From: Bacteroidales bacterium | GTDB taxonomy: Bacteria > Bacteroidota > Bacteroidia > Bacteroidales > UBA7960 | Assembly (NCBI GenBank): GCA_003550725.1 | Contig: PUKZ01000095.1 | Coordinates: 88,427-152,426, forward strand | Length of the DNA stretch: 64,000 nucleotides | Direction of reading: 5' to 3' | Shown: one piece after another, positions 56,000 through 64,000 of the stretch | Numbering within the stretch: the stretch's first letter is position 1 | Layout: each line of letters opens with the position of its first letter | Notes under the pieces: model-generated | Told to the model about the DNA's origin: nothing | The model's database searches: none | The model's input: the letters and a program-made list of their open reading frames with translations, nothing else | Translations under genes and position numbers: made by a program

Positions 56000-58702
56000 T
56001 TACCCGCATTTACTATCACCGCATGACGAACATATAAGGCATCCTTCCTGGTAGATAACGGTATCCTGTTTACAGTTATTACAAATCCTGCCATGAGCTT
56101 TAGTACCGTTAGGGATAAATTTTTTCAAAGCTCTGACAACTCCTTTTTTCCATGTATGCAGGTTATCAGAGTCTAGACTCATATTTTCTATAAGATTAAC
56201 CACAGCATGTAAAGGCATTCCATGTCGTAAAATGCCTGATATAAGTTTAGCATAATTCCAAAATTCCTTGTTAAAGGAGCGCGACAGCCCTTCTATTGTA
56301 ACTTTATAACCATCGCAATCAAGAAACTGAAAGTCATATCTTTTTTCTCCTTTTTCAGTCCGGTTTTTTATTACCCAGCCTTTTTCGACGTATGGAGGCA
56401 AATAAAAGCCTTCAGCTTTACCCGTAAAAATTTCATAAGGCTTATCATATAGTAATCCTACAACAGCCATCCATTTTTCCGAATTATTATTGAATCGAAC
56501 CACGCTGGCTTCCATAATTTTCGGCCGTTTAGGTGCAGTAGTTTCTTTAAATTCATCACTATTTTTATCTTTTGTACCTTTTACCAATACTCCACTTCTG
56601 GAACCCTCACGATAAACAGTTACCCCTTTACAACCACTCTCCCATGCCGTTTTATAGATATTGCCTATTAAATCTTCCGAAACTTTATTAGGAACATTCA
56701 CGGTAACACTAATTGAATGGTCAACCCACTTTTGAACTGCTCCCTGCATTTTAACTTTTGCAACCCAATCTATATCATTGGCCGTAGCTTTATAATATGG
56801 TGACTTTTTAATTATTTCTTCCAGTGCGTCTTCTTTCATCTTACGCACATGGTCAATATTGTAGCCTTTTACTTTAAGCCACTCTATAAATTTATGATGA
56901 AAAACATTGTATTCTTCCCAGTGATCTCCAACTTCATCTACAAAATCAACTTTAACATTTTTTTCGTTAGGATTGACCTTTCGCCTTCGTTTATAGGTAA
57001 GCATAAAAACTGGCTCTATACCAGATGTAGTTTGTGTCATCAACGATACGCTGCCTGTTGGTGCAATAGTAAGAAGAGAAATGTTTCTCCTGCCATATTT
57101 TGCTATATCATCGAATAGATCAGGGTCAACATTTTTTATACGTTGCAAAAAAGGATTATTAAAATCTCGTTTTGGTTCTATAATTAGAAACGGGCCTCTT
57201 TCTTTTGACATATTAACCGATGAACGATAAGCCTCCAGGGCAATGGTTTTATGAATATTAACAGAAAACTTTGTTGCATCATCCGTACCATAGCGCAATC
57301 CTAAAGCGGCAAGCATATCTCCTTCTGCTGTAATACCAATGCCGGTTCTTCGCCCTTCTATGCATTTTTGGCGAATTTTTTTCCAAAGATTAATTTCAAC
57401 CCTTTTTACTTCATATTCTTCAGGGTCAGTTTCAATTTTTTTAATAATGCGATCTATTTTTTCCAGCTCAAGGTCAATGATATCATCCATTATTCGTTGA
57501 GCATAAGCAACGTGTTTTTTAAAAAGATCATAGTTAAAAGATGCTTTTTCAGTAAATGGATCATCAACATAACTATAGAGATTTATTGCAAGTAGTCTGC
57601 AACTATCATAAGGGCACAGGGGAATTTCTCCACAAGGATTTGTACTCTCGGTATTAAAACCATAATCTGAATAACAATCGGGTAAAGATTCACGAATTAT
57701 GGTATCCCAGAATAATATACCCGGTTCGGCAGATTGCCAGGCATTATGCACTATTTTTTCCCAAAGCGACCGGGCATTGATCTTTTTTGTATAACCAGGC
57801 TCAGTTGAATCAATGGGGTATTGTTGTATAAACTCCTCATTATTGATCACAGCCCTCATAAATTCGTCGGTAATCTTAACACTAATATTTGCCCCTGTAA
57901 CTTTTCCCTGCTCCAGTTTTGCACCAATAAAATCACCTGCATCCGGATGTTTAACCGATACGCTTAGCATTAAAGCTCCCCGTCTTCCGTCCTGTGCAAC
58001 TTCCCGAGTCGAGTTAGAATATCTTTCCATAAACGGAACAATGCCGGTAGATGTCAGTGCACTGTTTTTTACAGGACTGCCCTTAGGGCGTATATGCGAC
58101 AGATCATGACCAACACCACCACGCCTCTTCATTAGCTGCACCTGCTCTTCATCAACCTTCATTATTCCTCCATAAGAATCAGCTTTATCAGGATTGCCTA
58201 TAACAAAACAATTTGAAAGCGACGCAATTTGAAAAGGATTGCCGATACCTGCCATAGGGCTACCCTGTGGAACAATATATTTAAAATCTTTAAGCAAACC
58301 ATATATCTCTTCTTCAGAAAGTGGATTAGGATATTTTTTCTCTATCCTGTATATTTCACTTGCAATACGACGATGCATATGATCGGGAGTGAGCTCAAAA
58401 ATATTGCCGGCCGAATCTTTAAGAGCATATTTATTTAACCAAACACTGGCAGCTAAGTTATCGCCTTGAAAATAATCGGTTGCTGCTTTTAATGCTTCAT
58501 TATAATCATATATGGTATCAAAATTTGATTTACCCGGTTCGTTCTTCAAATCGGAAGAAATTTCGGAACGCTCCTTTTTTTCTTTAGATTTATTTAAAGA
58601 AACAGATTTACGACTGTCAATAACATCATCATATATATTTTTATCTTCAGTCTTAGCTTGTTGTTTTATTATTGCCGGCGTTGTTTTACTATCACTCATC
58701 AT
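56000..58702 (-). CDS. nrdJ: Adenosylcobalamin-dependent ribonucleotide reductase (class II)
   Basis: A 900-residue class II RNR that reduces ribonucleoside diphosphates to deoxyribonucleotides without oxygen, using B12. After a polar N-terminus of about 60 residues come the ten-stranded barrel core with SLSNCFVIG, GGVGHDLSHIRPKGSPV, STNPCGEIPLCPYDSCRL (catalytic cysteine region) and APTGSVSLMTQTTSGIEPVF. A TSCPD-like domain (about 760-850) and a zinc-ribbon tail (CNNC ... CLICSSCG, about 873-900) end the protein; the tail cysteines probably re-reduce the active site. No cobalamin riboswitch is visible in the 235 bases upstream. Confidence 0.94.
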   Translation of the reverse strand: MMSDSKTTPAIIKQQAKTEDKNIYDDVIDSRKSVSLNKSKEKKERSEISSDLKNEPGKSNFDTIYDYNEALKAATDYFQGDNLAASVWLNKYALKDSAGNIFELTPDHMHRRIASEIYRIEKKYPNPLSEEEIYGLLKDFKYIVPQGSPMAGIGNPFQIASLSNCFVIGNPDKADSYGGIMKVDEEQVQLMKRRGGVGHDLSHIRPKGSPVKNSALTSTGIVPFMERYSNSTREVAQDGRRGALMLSVSVKHPDAGDFIGAKLEQGKVTGANISVKITDEFMRAVINNEEFIQQYPIDSTEPGYTKKINARSLWEKIVHNAWQSAEPGILFWDTIIRESLPDCYSDYGFNTESTNPCGEIPLCPYDSCRLLAINLYSYVDDPFTEKASFNYDLFKKHVAYAQRIMDDIIDLELEKIDRIIKKIETDPEEYEVKRVEINLWKKIRQKCIEGRRTGIGITAEGDMLAALGLRYGTDDATKFSVNIHKTIALEAYRSSVNMSKERGPFLIIEPKRDFNNPFLQRIKNVDPDLFDDIAKYGRRNISLLTIAPTGSVSLMTQTTSGIEPVFMLTYKRRRKVNPNEKNVKVDFVDEVGDHWEEYNVFHHKFIEWLKVKGYNIDHVRKMKEDALEEIIKKSPYYKATANDIDWVAKVKMQGAVQKWVDHSISVTVNVPNKVSEDLIGNIYKTAWESGCKGVTVYREGSRSGVLVKGTKDKNSDEFKETTAPKRPKIMEASVVRFNNNSEKWMAVVGLLYDKPYEIFTGKAEGFYLPPYVEKGWVIKNRTEKGEKRYDFQFLDCDGYKVTIEGLSRSFNKEFWNYAKLISGILRHGMPLHAVVNLIENMSLDSDNLHTWKKGVVRALKKFIPNGTKAHGRICNNCKQDTVIYQEGCLICSSCGDSKCG

Positions 58703-58937
58703 TGTATTTGATTTAATGATTTTGCAATTAATTAAGTGATCAAGGCTTTAACTTTTAAATCAAAATTCTTAGATCAAATAAGTACTTTGTATTATACTCT
58801 TTTAATAACAAAACGTATGTAGAATTAATTTTTGTGTTAGCTAAGATAAAAAAAGAAAGCAAAAAAATTTAGCCTGAAATATTAACAATTAATGAAAGTT
58901 ATTAACTATTTTGGCTAACTATTTGATTTTATCCATC

Positions 58938-60030
58938 TTAACTTACATCACCATATTGTATAAGAAAAGCTTTTATAAATTGGTTTAACCCCCCATCCAT
59001 AACTTCCTGTACATTAGATGTTTCTTGGTTTGTGCGCAGATCTTTCACCATTTTATAGGGATGCATTACGTAATTTCTGATTTGTGATCCCCATTCAATT
59101 TTCATTTTTGAATTTTCTATCTGATCAATTTTTTCACGCTTTTTTCTCAATTCTATCTCATAGAGTTGCGACTTAAGCATTTTAAGGGCTTTTTCCCTGT
59201 TTTGTGCTTGTGATCTTGTTTCCTGACACTCTATAACCAGATTAGTGGGTTCATGCCTCAGCCTTACAGCTGTTTCTACTTTATTGACATTTTGCCCGCC
59301 CGGCCCGCTGGCACGATATGTTTCCCATTTTATATCAGAAGGATTGACATCTATTTCGATATTGTCATCAACGATAGGATATGCATATACACTTGCAAAA
59401 GATGTATGCCTTTTCTTGTTAGCATCAAAAGGCGAAATTCTGACCAGCCTGTGAACACCATTTTCACCTTTTAATTTACCATAGGCATATTCGCCATCAA
59501 ATTGAACAGATGCAGACTTGACTCCTGTCATATCACCTTCCTGAATATCCAGAATAGTAGTATTAAAATTATTCCTTTCACCCCAACGAATATACATACG
59601 CATTAACATCTCAGCCCAATCCTGACTTTCCGTTCCACCTGCACCGGAATTAATGTTCAATATGGCATCCAGCTGGTCCTCTTCCTTGCTAAGCATCTTT
59701 TTAAATTCAAGCTCCTCTATTATATGCTTAGCACTGTTGTAATGTGTTATCAGATCTTCCTCCGAAGTCTCATCACTTTCAAAAAAATCATAAATAACTT
59801 TAAGATCCTCTATTCTTTGACTCGCATCAGAAAATAACCCCGTCCACCTCTTTAGATCACGTATTTCTTTTAATTTATCTTCAGCTTTTTTTGGCTCATC
59901 CCAAAATGTAGGATCAGCAGTCTCTTTTTCTTTTTCTTCCAACAAAAGAATTTTATTTTCAATGTCAAAGAAACCTCCTTAAGGCTTCCAACCTTTCATC
60001 TAAATTGTCTATATCTTCTTTATATACCAT
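58938..60030 (-). CDS. prfB: Peptide chain release factor 2, with programmed +1 frameshift
   Basis: RF2 ends translation at UGA and UAA. The coding sequence starts at the ATG ending at 60030 and reads 21 codons to CTT followed by an in-frame TGA (59965-59967). AGGAGG, TTT, CTT, TGA, C is the standard shift site with an internal Shine-Dalgarno. After +1 slippage translation continues (GAC at 59966-59964) to 58938, giving 363 residues, close to the E. coli 365. Key motifs are SPF (199-201, stop-codon recognition) and [10 protein letters not shown] with GGQ at 244-246. Without the shift, only a 21-residue peptide is made, so RF2 controls its own level. Co-transcribed with recX, which ends 20 bases before the ATG. 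Confidence 0.96.
59965..59980 (-). promoter_or_regulatory. prfB programmed frameshift site
   Basis: On the - strand AGGAGG, then TTT, CTT, then TGA with C after it. AGGAGG acts as an internal Shine-Dalgarno, CTT is the slippery codon and TGAC the weak stop that RF2 itself reads. Confidence 0.93.
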
Positions 60031-60050
60031 TTATTTGTAGTTTATAACTA

Positions 60051-60515
60051 TTATTTAATATCATTAATAAAACTCCATACAAGTGATGGTTCAAATCCTT
60101 TTTGTATACAGTAACGCGCAATTTTATGCTTTTTTATTTCAACATTTGTATCAGCAATTTCATTATTTTTTTTAGAAATAACTTTTTTAAGTATATTTTG
60201 ATATTCTGATCCATCAACAGACCCTAACCCTTCAGCTATAAGGTCTTCCGGGATGTTTAATTGTTTTAAATGTAATTCTGTCTTAACCTTTCCCCAATGG
60301 TTATTAAATAACTTACTTCGCACATAAGTCTCTACAAACCTGCGATCATCAACAAATCCCTCCTCTTTAAGTTTATCTATGATTTGTTTTTGTTTCTCAA
60401 TGTTGACCCCTGATTCTTTTAGCTTTTGGCTTACTTCAAATGTTGATCTTTCACGATAAGAACAAAAAGATTGTAGCTTTTGATAAAGGTCTTTTTGACA
60501 TGGAAACTCAGGCAT
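60051..60515 (-). CDS. recX: Regulatory protein RecX
   Basis: 154 residues from the ATG ending at 60515; the frame opens at 60629, but MPEFPCQKDLYQKLQSFCS is the usual start. The protein is made of three-helix repeats: YRERSTFEVSQKLKESG, then IIDKLKEEGFVDDRRFVETYVRSKL, WGKVKTELHLKQLNI and the final IARYCIQKGFEPSLVWSFI. RecX binds RecA filaments and restrains recombination. recA is not in the window. It precedes prfB by 20 bases, an operon. Confidence 0.9.
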   Translation of the reverse strand: MPEFPCQKDLYQKLQSFCSYRERSTFEVSQKLKESGVNIEKQKQIIDKLKEEGFVDDRRFVETYVRSKLFNNHWGKVKTELHLKQLNIPEDLIAEGLGSVDGSEYQNILKKVISKKNNEIADTNVEIKKHKIARYCIQKGFEPSLVWSFINDIK

Positions 60516-60715
60516 ATCCTGATATATTAATAAATAATCAAATTTTATAGTTCGATGAGTTATATAAAACCAAGAGTTGCGTTGATCAATATTAACTGCA
60601 AAATAATTATTTTTTTTTGGCTTTAACAATTCATTAAATAAAAATTTTATACCAATTTTAAACTACATAACAATTTGATTAAAGAGGCAGCTCTTTATTT
60701 AACAATAGATAAGTC

Positions 60716-63124
60716 TTAATTTTTTAAGTCATGAGTTTTTAAAGTAATATTACCCTTATCATCAATTCCTTCAATTATAATTTTAATGTTATTCCAATCA
60801 TAATCCAAAGGAAATTTAAGATTTGCATAACCATTTTTATCGGGAGTTAAATCTGGTTCCCAAAAAATAGTTCTTGGAACTCCTGTTTGATGGTTTTTCT
60901 TTATATCTATTTTTGAATGATAAAATTCGCTGGGCTGGGTATAACCTTTTAAGATGTATTTGGCATATGCAGGCCTTCCGGAGTCAGCTCTTTTTGTAAC
61001 AGCCATTATAGCTCCGTTAGTACCTCGTATTCCGAACATTGAAGTGCTTGTACCGGTATAAACTTCAATTCTGCTAACATCATTGGGATTAATGCTAAAA
61101 AAATTATTTCTATAAACGGGAGATCCGTCAATTAGGAATAATGGTTCATTGCTGGTTTCAATACTACTTATTCCGCGCAAGGTTATAACACCTTCCTGAA
61201 CTCTGAGGCCTCTGACATGCCCTCTCAATACTTGCATTATGTTAGTGTAATTGGCACGTATATCTTCCATATAGATAACCTGATCAGGAGTACCATATTG
61301 TGATCGCGATTCCCGCCTGGGTCGAGCCGGCCGTTTAGTTTCCATAAATGTTTTTGGCCTTGAGACCCTTTCCCAGTCTTCTCCCCTGCTAACCACTCTG
61401 AGTGGGCGGGTTAAAAAGCTTTTCGAAAAATCCTTCTCATAAAAATATCTTTCTGCTAAATCAATATCTAAAGTACGATGTCTTGCATCTCTATCTACTG
61501 AAATTTCGGCAGTAAATAAACCCTCATAATCAAGCTCTTTGAAAGCAAAGTTTCCGTCACTATCAGTTAATGTAGAGTATGTTTCAAGTGGTTTGTCTTG
61601 CTTGATTGTAGCTAAACGAACCCTTTGCATGCCGGGTTTCCATTCCGATGCTATAGCTGAAACCTCTCCTCTTATAGTAATACCCTTGCTTTTATCACGT
61701 ACTATCTCAGGATAGTCTTTTGCCAAAATGTTTTGCAAGTCAAACCGCCTCCAACCATGAGTCATCATGATCAAATCCATTTCATCTTCTGTATTGGGTT
61801 CAGAAAAATAGTACCACGGATCCTCTATGTTTTCACCTAAATCACTTGTAAGCAATAAATGTGTAGCTATGTTTTTTACAGGATTATAGTCTAAAGATTC
61901 ATCAGAGCCAATAACAGAAACAGAGTAATTACCCCGGATGTTTTCTTGTTTAATTGATTCAAAAAATAATTCGGCAGATATCCCTTTTGTATCATCTACC
62001 TCTATTTCTTCAAAATTAACTGTTGCCTTATCAATACCATTATCATCTATAAAAACAAGCCTTTCAGCTATAGGAACCAAATTTGAATTAAATAATGTAA
62101 TATGGCAAACACCGAGAGGTAATTTATCAGTTGATATAGATGTTTTAAATTTACCGTCTTCTATATTAGCTTTTTTTGTAAAATATGGCTTACCTCTGAC
62201 ATGAGCCATTAAATAAACCCCGGAGTCGAAAAGATGTTTTTCAGGATCAATATTTGATTTGATCTTAACATCGACTTTATCATTAACAGCATCAGCTATC
62301 AATAAATGGCCAACATTTAATATGTCAGGCAAATCAACATTCTTTTGCTGTCCATCCTCAAATTTAACTTCAGCATAATAATCCTTTCCTTCTTCAGGTG
62401 TAAAAGAAAATACTCCCATACCTTTGTGAAGACTCTCAAACTCAAGGATCAAATTATCATCATCATCAAATAAGCGACCCGTAATATCCTGCCCTGCACC
62501 CAAAACATTAGCAGCTTTAAATGCCACGCGGTTTTCTAGCCCCTGAACTATATTACCGCCTTCCGGGAAAAAAGCAAATTGCATATCCCCGGTTTTTCTT
62601 TCAAGTTGCCTGTTAAATCGACGATTACCAAGAACATCCCAAAATAAGCGAATAAAATTCTCTTCAATCGGATTATGAATAAATATTTCTTTCTCAAAAA
62701 ACAAATCAGTGTCGAAATTAGTCATCCAATCAGTATAAGCACGAATTTGATAATTGCCTTCAGGTAACGAGTCAGGCAAACTTATTTCAGCCTTAGAAGT
62801 TCCATTATCCAAACGTAATAGCTTTATTGAGACCGGCTTTCCATCAATATTAACCAACTCAACAGTTAAATTGGTGCTCACTGTGTCAAAAAGATGCGTG
62901 GTTGCATCTACCAAATAAGCTTTCAACCATATGTTCTCTCCCGCAACATATTCATCCTTATCAGTATGCAAATATGCCTTTTGTTGCGAATATTCCGATG
63001 TAAACTTCTCCAGATTTTCAGTTGCAGTTAATAAAGGTTGTTTCTTAAAGTCCTGGGATATTAATAACCCCGGTAGCAAAAACATGGAAAAAGTAATTAT
63101 CTTTAATTTTATATTTAATAACAT
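60716..63124 (-). CDS. MG2/TonB-plug domain protein without barrel
   Basis: Exported protein of 802 residues. Signal peptide 1-24; a macroglobulin MG2 domain (about 45-150, KAYLHTDKDEYVAGENIWLKAYL split by strands); further beta domains; a carboxypeptidase-regulatory-like domain (about 485-545, ITIRGEVSAI, LTDSDGNFAFKEL); a TonB-dependent receptor plug domain (about 615-715, IMQVLRGHVRGLRV, LRGISSIETSNEPLFLIDGS, DVSRIEVYTG, GIRGTNGAIMAVT); and a last MG-like domain (about 730-802). No beta-barrel follows the plug, which is normal for this Bacteroidota family and not a truncation. Function unknown. The promoter at 63424-63454 lies about 290 bases upstream. Confidence 0.88.
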   Translation of the reverse strand: MLLNIKLKIITFSMFLLPGLLISQDFKKQPLLTATENLEKFTSEYSQQKAYLHTDKDEYVAGENIWLKAYLVDATTHLFDTVSTNLTVELVNIDGKPVSIKLLRLDNGTSKAEISLPDSLPEGNYQIRAYTDWMTNFDTDLFFEKEIFIHNPIEENFIRLFWDVLGNRRFNRQLERKTGDMQFAFFPEGGNIVQGLENRVAFKAANVLGAGQDITGRLFDDDDNLILEFESLHKGMGVFSFTPEEGKDYYAEVKFEDGQQKNVDLPDILNVGHLLIADAVNDKVDVKIKSNIDPEKHLFDSGVYLMAHVRGKPYFTKKANIEDGKFKTSISTDKLPLGVCHITLFNSNLVPIAERLVFIDDNGIDKATVNFEEIEVDDTKGISAELFFESIKQENIRGNYSVSVIGSDESLDYNPVKNIATHLLLTSDLGENIEDPWYYFSEPNTEDEMDLIMMTHGWRRFDLQNILAKDYPEIVRDKSKGITIRGEVSAIASEWKPGMQRVRLATIKQDKPLETYSTLTDSDGNFAFKELDYEGLFTAEISVDRDARHRTLDIDLAERYFYEKDFSKSFLTRPLRVVSRGEDWERVSRPKTFMETKRPARPRRESRSQYGTPDQVIYMEDIRANYTNIMQVLRGHVRGLRVQEGVITLRGISSIETSNEPLFLIDGSPVYRNNFFSINPNDVSRIEVYTGTSTSMFGIRGTNGAIMAVTKRADSGRPAYAKYILKGYTQPSEFYHSKIDIKKNHQTGVPRTIFWEPDLTPDKNGYANLKFPLDYDWNNIKIIIEGIDDKGNITLKTHDLKN

Positions 63125-63423
63125 TTTGGATTTCCTCCCGCATTTAATTAATTAAAAATGTAACCTTGTATTATTCTAGAGTTACAATATTTCTTTAATA
63201 TTAACGTTGCATGCGCATTGTAAATTATAAATTTATGCGCTTTTATAAATATAAATAAATTGTATATCTTCTTATGTATTGGTAAATATGTTCTAAAAAT
63301 TATAATATATGTGTTCTTTTAAAACAGGATTTTTGTAACATTAAAAAAATTCTGTAATTCATATAATATTGTTAACTTAAAATATATATGTACACTATAA
63401 TAAAAAAATGAATATTTATATAA

Positions 63424-63454
63424 CAAATATAGCCATTTTCTTTTGATTTTCAAA
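63424..63454 (-). promoter_or_regulatory. Promoter of the MG2/plug gene
   Basis: On the - strand: TTTG, exactly 19 bases, TATATTTG. Perfect match to the phylum consensus. Expected transcript start near 63417, far from the ATG at 63124. Confidence 0.85.
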
Positions 63455-63572
63455 TTGTTTGTCTGAAAAATATGAAGATCAAAAATCATAAAAAGTAATT
63501 ATACTTGTTACTTTAACTTCCCTTTAAATTAGCCGGATTAAAATATTGCAGGATATCAGTGGTTTTGATATA

Positions 63573-63609
63573 AAAATGGCATAACCCTTAAAAAGGATTA
63601 TGCCATTTT
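63573..63609 (-). terminator. Terminator after tRNA-Ser
   Basis: Arms AAAATGGCATAACCC and GGATTATGCCATTTT with one mismatch and a loop of about seven bases, starting one base after the tRNA 3' end on the - strand. Confidence 0.85.
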
Positions 63610-63610
63610 G

Positions 63611-63697
63611 CGGAGAGAGAGGGATTCGAACCCCCGGAGGCTGTTACACCTCAACGGTTTTCAAGACCGCCGCAATCGACCACTCTGCCATCTCTCC
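63611..63697 (-). tRNA. tRNA-Ser, anticodon UGA
   Basis: 87 bases without an encoded CCA. The acceptor arms GGAGAGA and TCTCTCC pair perfectly with G as discriminator. The anticodon loop CTTGAAA between GCGGT and ACCGT gives TGA, reading UCA codons. A long variable arm and the GGTTCGAATCC T-loop confirm a class II tRNA of serine type. CAA, not CCA, follows the discriminator, so CCA is added after transcription. Confidence 0.97.
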
Positions 63698-64000
63698 AAG
63701 CGCAAAAGTAAAAAATTTTATAATAATGACAAAATGATTTTTATCGAATCCCTTTCCTGTTCTCCGCACATTCTTTGGGACACTTATATAATAAACTGAT
63801 AATCAGATATAATTCGTTATTTTTGATTGGCCCAATGAGAAAAACAGGAGCTTTTCTTAAAATCTTTTTCTTTTTATAATTTTTTACTTTTTCTCCCGCC
63901 AATGCGGGATAAACAAAATCCCGTATGGACGGGACAAGCATCAAGCCCAAACAAAGCTTCCACGCGCTCTTAAAAAATGGCGGAAATACAGGCAAAGTAG
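63698..64000. other. Intergenic end of window with paired small hairpins
   Basis: Two similar hairpins, CCCGC-CAAT-GCGGG (63895-63908) and CCCGT-ATGG-ACGGG (63920-63933), 11 bases apart, look like an intergenic palindromic element. A leftward frame (63741-63995, 84 codons) reads through these hairpins and may continue off the window; I do not accept it as a gene. Confidence 0.45.

Larger units (their letters stand above)
63125..63610. other. Intergenic region, 486 bases, with long leader and terminator
   Basis: Holds the MG2/plug gene promoter (63424-63454), its roughly 290-base AT-rich untranslated leader, and the tRNA-Ser terminator (63573-63609). I found no ORF or strong hairpin in the leader itself. 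Confidence 0.6.

Noticed and set aside
55838..56054. Two rightward frames of 62-64 codons
   Set aside because: They overlap each other and the 3' end of the RNR gene on the other strand; no domain or start signal.
59945..60030. Starting prfB at the TTG ending at 59945
   Set aside because: This codon is an internal leucine; the true start is the ATG ending at 60030 with a +1 shift at the TGA.
60716..63124. Truncated TonB-dependent receptor (missing barrel)
   Set aside because: MG2 domain, plug and final MG-like domain together form a recurring complete architecture; the end is not abrupt.
63741..63995. Leftward 84-codon ORF at the window end
   Set aside because: It runs through two GC-rich hairpins and a lysine-rich AT stretch, has no recognisable domain and may be cut by the window edge. 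I treat it as non-coding until a homologue with matching length is shown.
1..64000. CRISPR array, prophage, insertion sequence, rRNA operon, second tRNA
   Set aside because: No regularly spaced repeats, integrase or transposase genes, phage genes or rRNA sequence were found on reading both strands; only one tRNA was recognised.

Overview
This window reads as chromosomal DNA from a member of the phylum Bacteroidota. The evidence is direct: it is AT-rich, its promoters match the phylum's TTG-N19-TAnnTTTG pattern rather than the E. coli -35/-10 pattern, and several genes belong to families largely confined to the phylum (DUF4294, DUF4783, DUF4834, DUF5687, the lipoprotein TamL, MG2/TonB-plug proteins). 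Two large secreted proteins end in C-terminal domains of the type IX secretion kind, and one gene resembles the gliding/capsule outer-membrane family RemB/Wzi. The class II (adenosylcobalamin) ribonucleotide reductase and the Bacteroidales-like gene orders suggest an anaerobic or microaerobic, Bacteroidales/Marinilabiliales-type environmental organism; the order-level placement is inference. LAYOUT. 0.2-5.4 kb (+): DUF4294 protein, DUF4783-nadC, then an SLC13-type permease with two RCK_C domains followed at once by an MscS channel. 5.4-18 kb (-): glycosyltransferase, YfhO and DUF4834 genes; rpmH with its own promoter and terminator; a membrane-bound lytic transglycosylase F-like lipoprotein; a secreted ankyrin-repeat protein; gltX; a GH3-family protein; lysS. 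18.3-24.7 kb: two large secreted proteins transcribed divergently, a Ycf48/BNR-like propeller protein and an M14 zinc carboxypeptidase. 24.8-29.1 kb (-): hemW, a Wzi/RemB-like barrel and an EamA transporter. 29.5-33.4 kb: three lipoproteins (DUF4369-thioredoxin, CsgG-like with TPR, LPP20). 33.7-36.1 kb (-): a two-gene ABC exporter. 36.2-41.2 kb (-): a four-gene operon encoding a SiaC-type phosphoprotein, a transmembrane PP2C/SpoIIE phosphatase with an exported-looking TPR segment, an OmpA-family protein and a five-repeat OmpL47-like protein. 41.6-47.2 kb: sirtuin and SpoU methyltransferase, an AAC(3)-like acetyltransferase converging on an amidohydrolase, an MFS transporter that lacks a usable ATG, and a small membrane-anchored sensor-like protein. 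47.3-55.4 kb: sigma-54 activator, TamL, glmM, fabD, a Ca2+/Na+ antiporter, DUF1573. 56-63.7 kb (-): class II RNR, recX-prfB (prfB with a programmed +1 frameshift), an MG2/TonB-plug protein with a long leader, and tRNA-Ser(UGA) with a terminator. HOW IT FITS TOGETHER. Much of the window serves the cell envelope: glmM supplies amino sugar for peptidoglycan and LPS, fabD fatty acids, TamL outer-membrane assembly, MltF wall turnover, and YfhO plus glycosyltransferase surface glycans. The rest is translation (gltX, lysS, prfB, rpmH, tRNA-Ser), cofactor metabolism (nadC, hemW) and nucleotide reduction. The most interesting unit is the SiaC-PP2C-OmpA-OmpL47 operon, which looks like a pathway carrying envelope state to a cytoplasmic phosphoprotein switch. 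No CRISPR array, prophage, insertion sequence or rRNA operon was seen.
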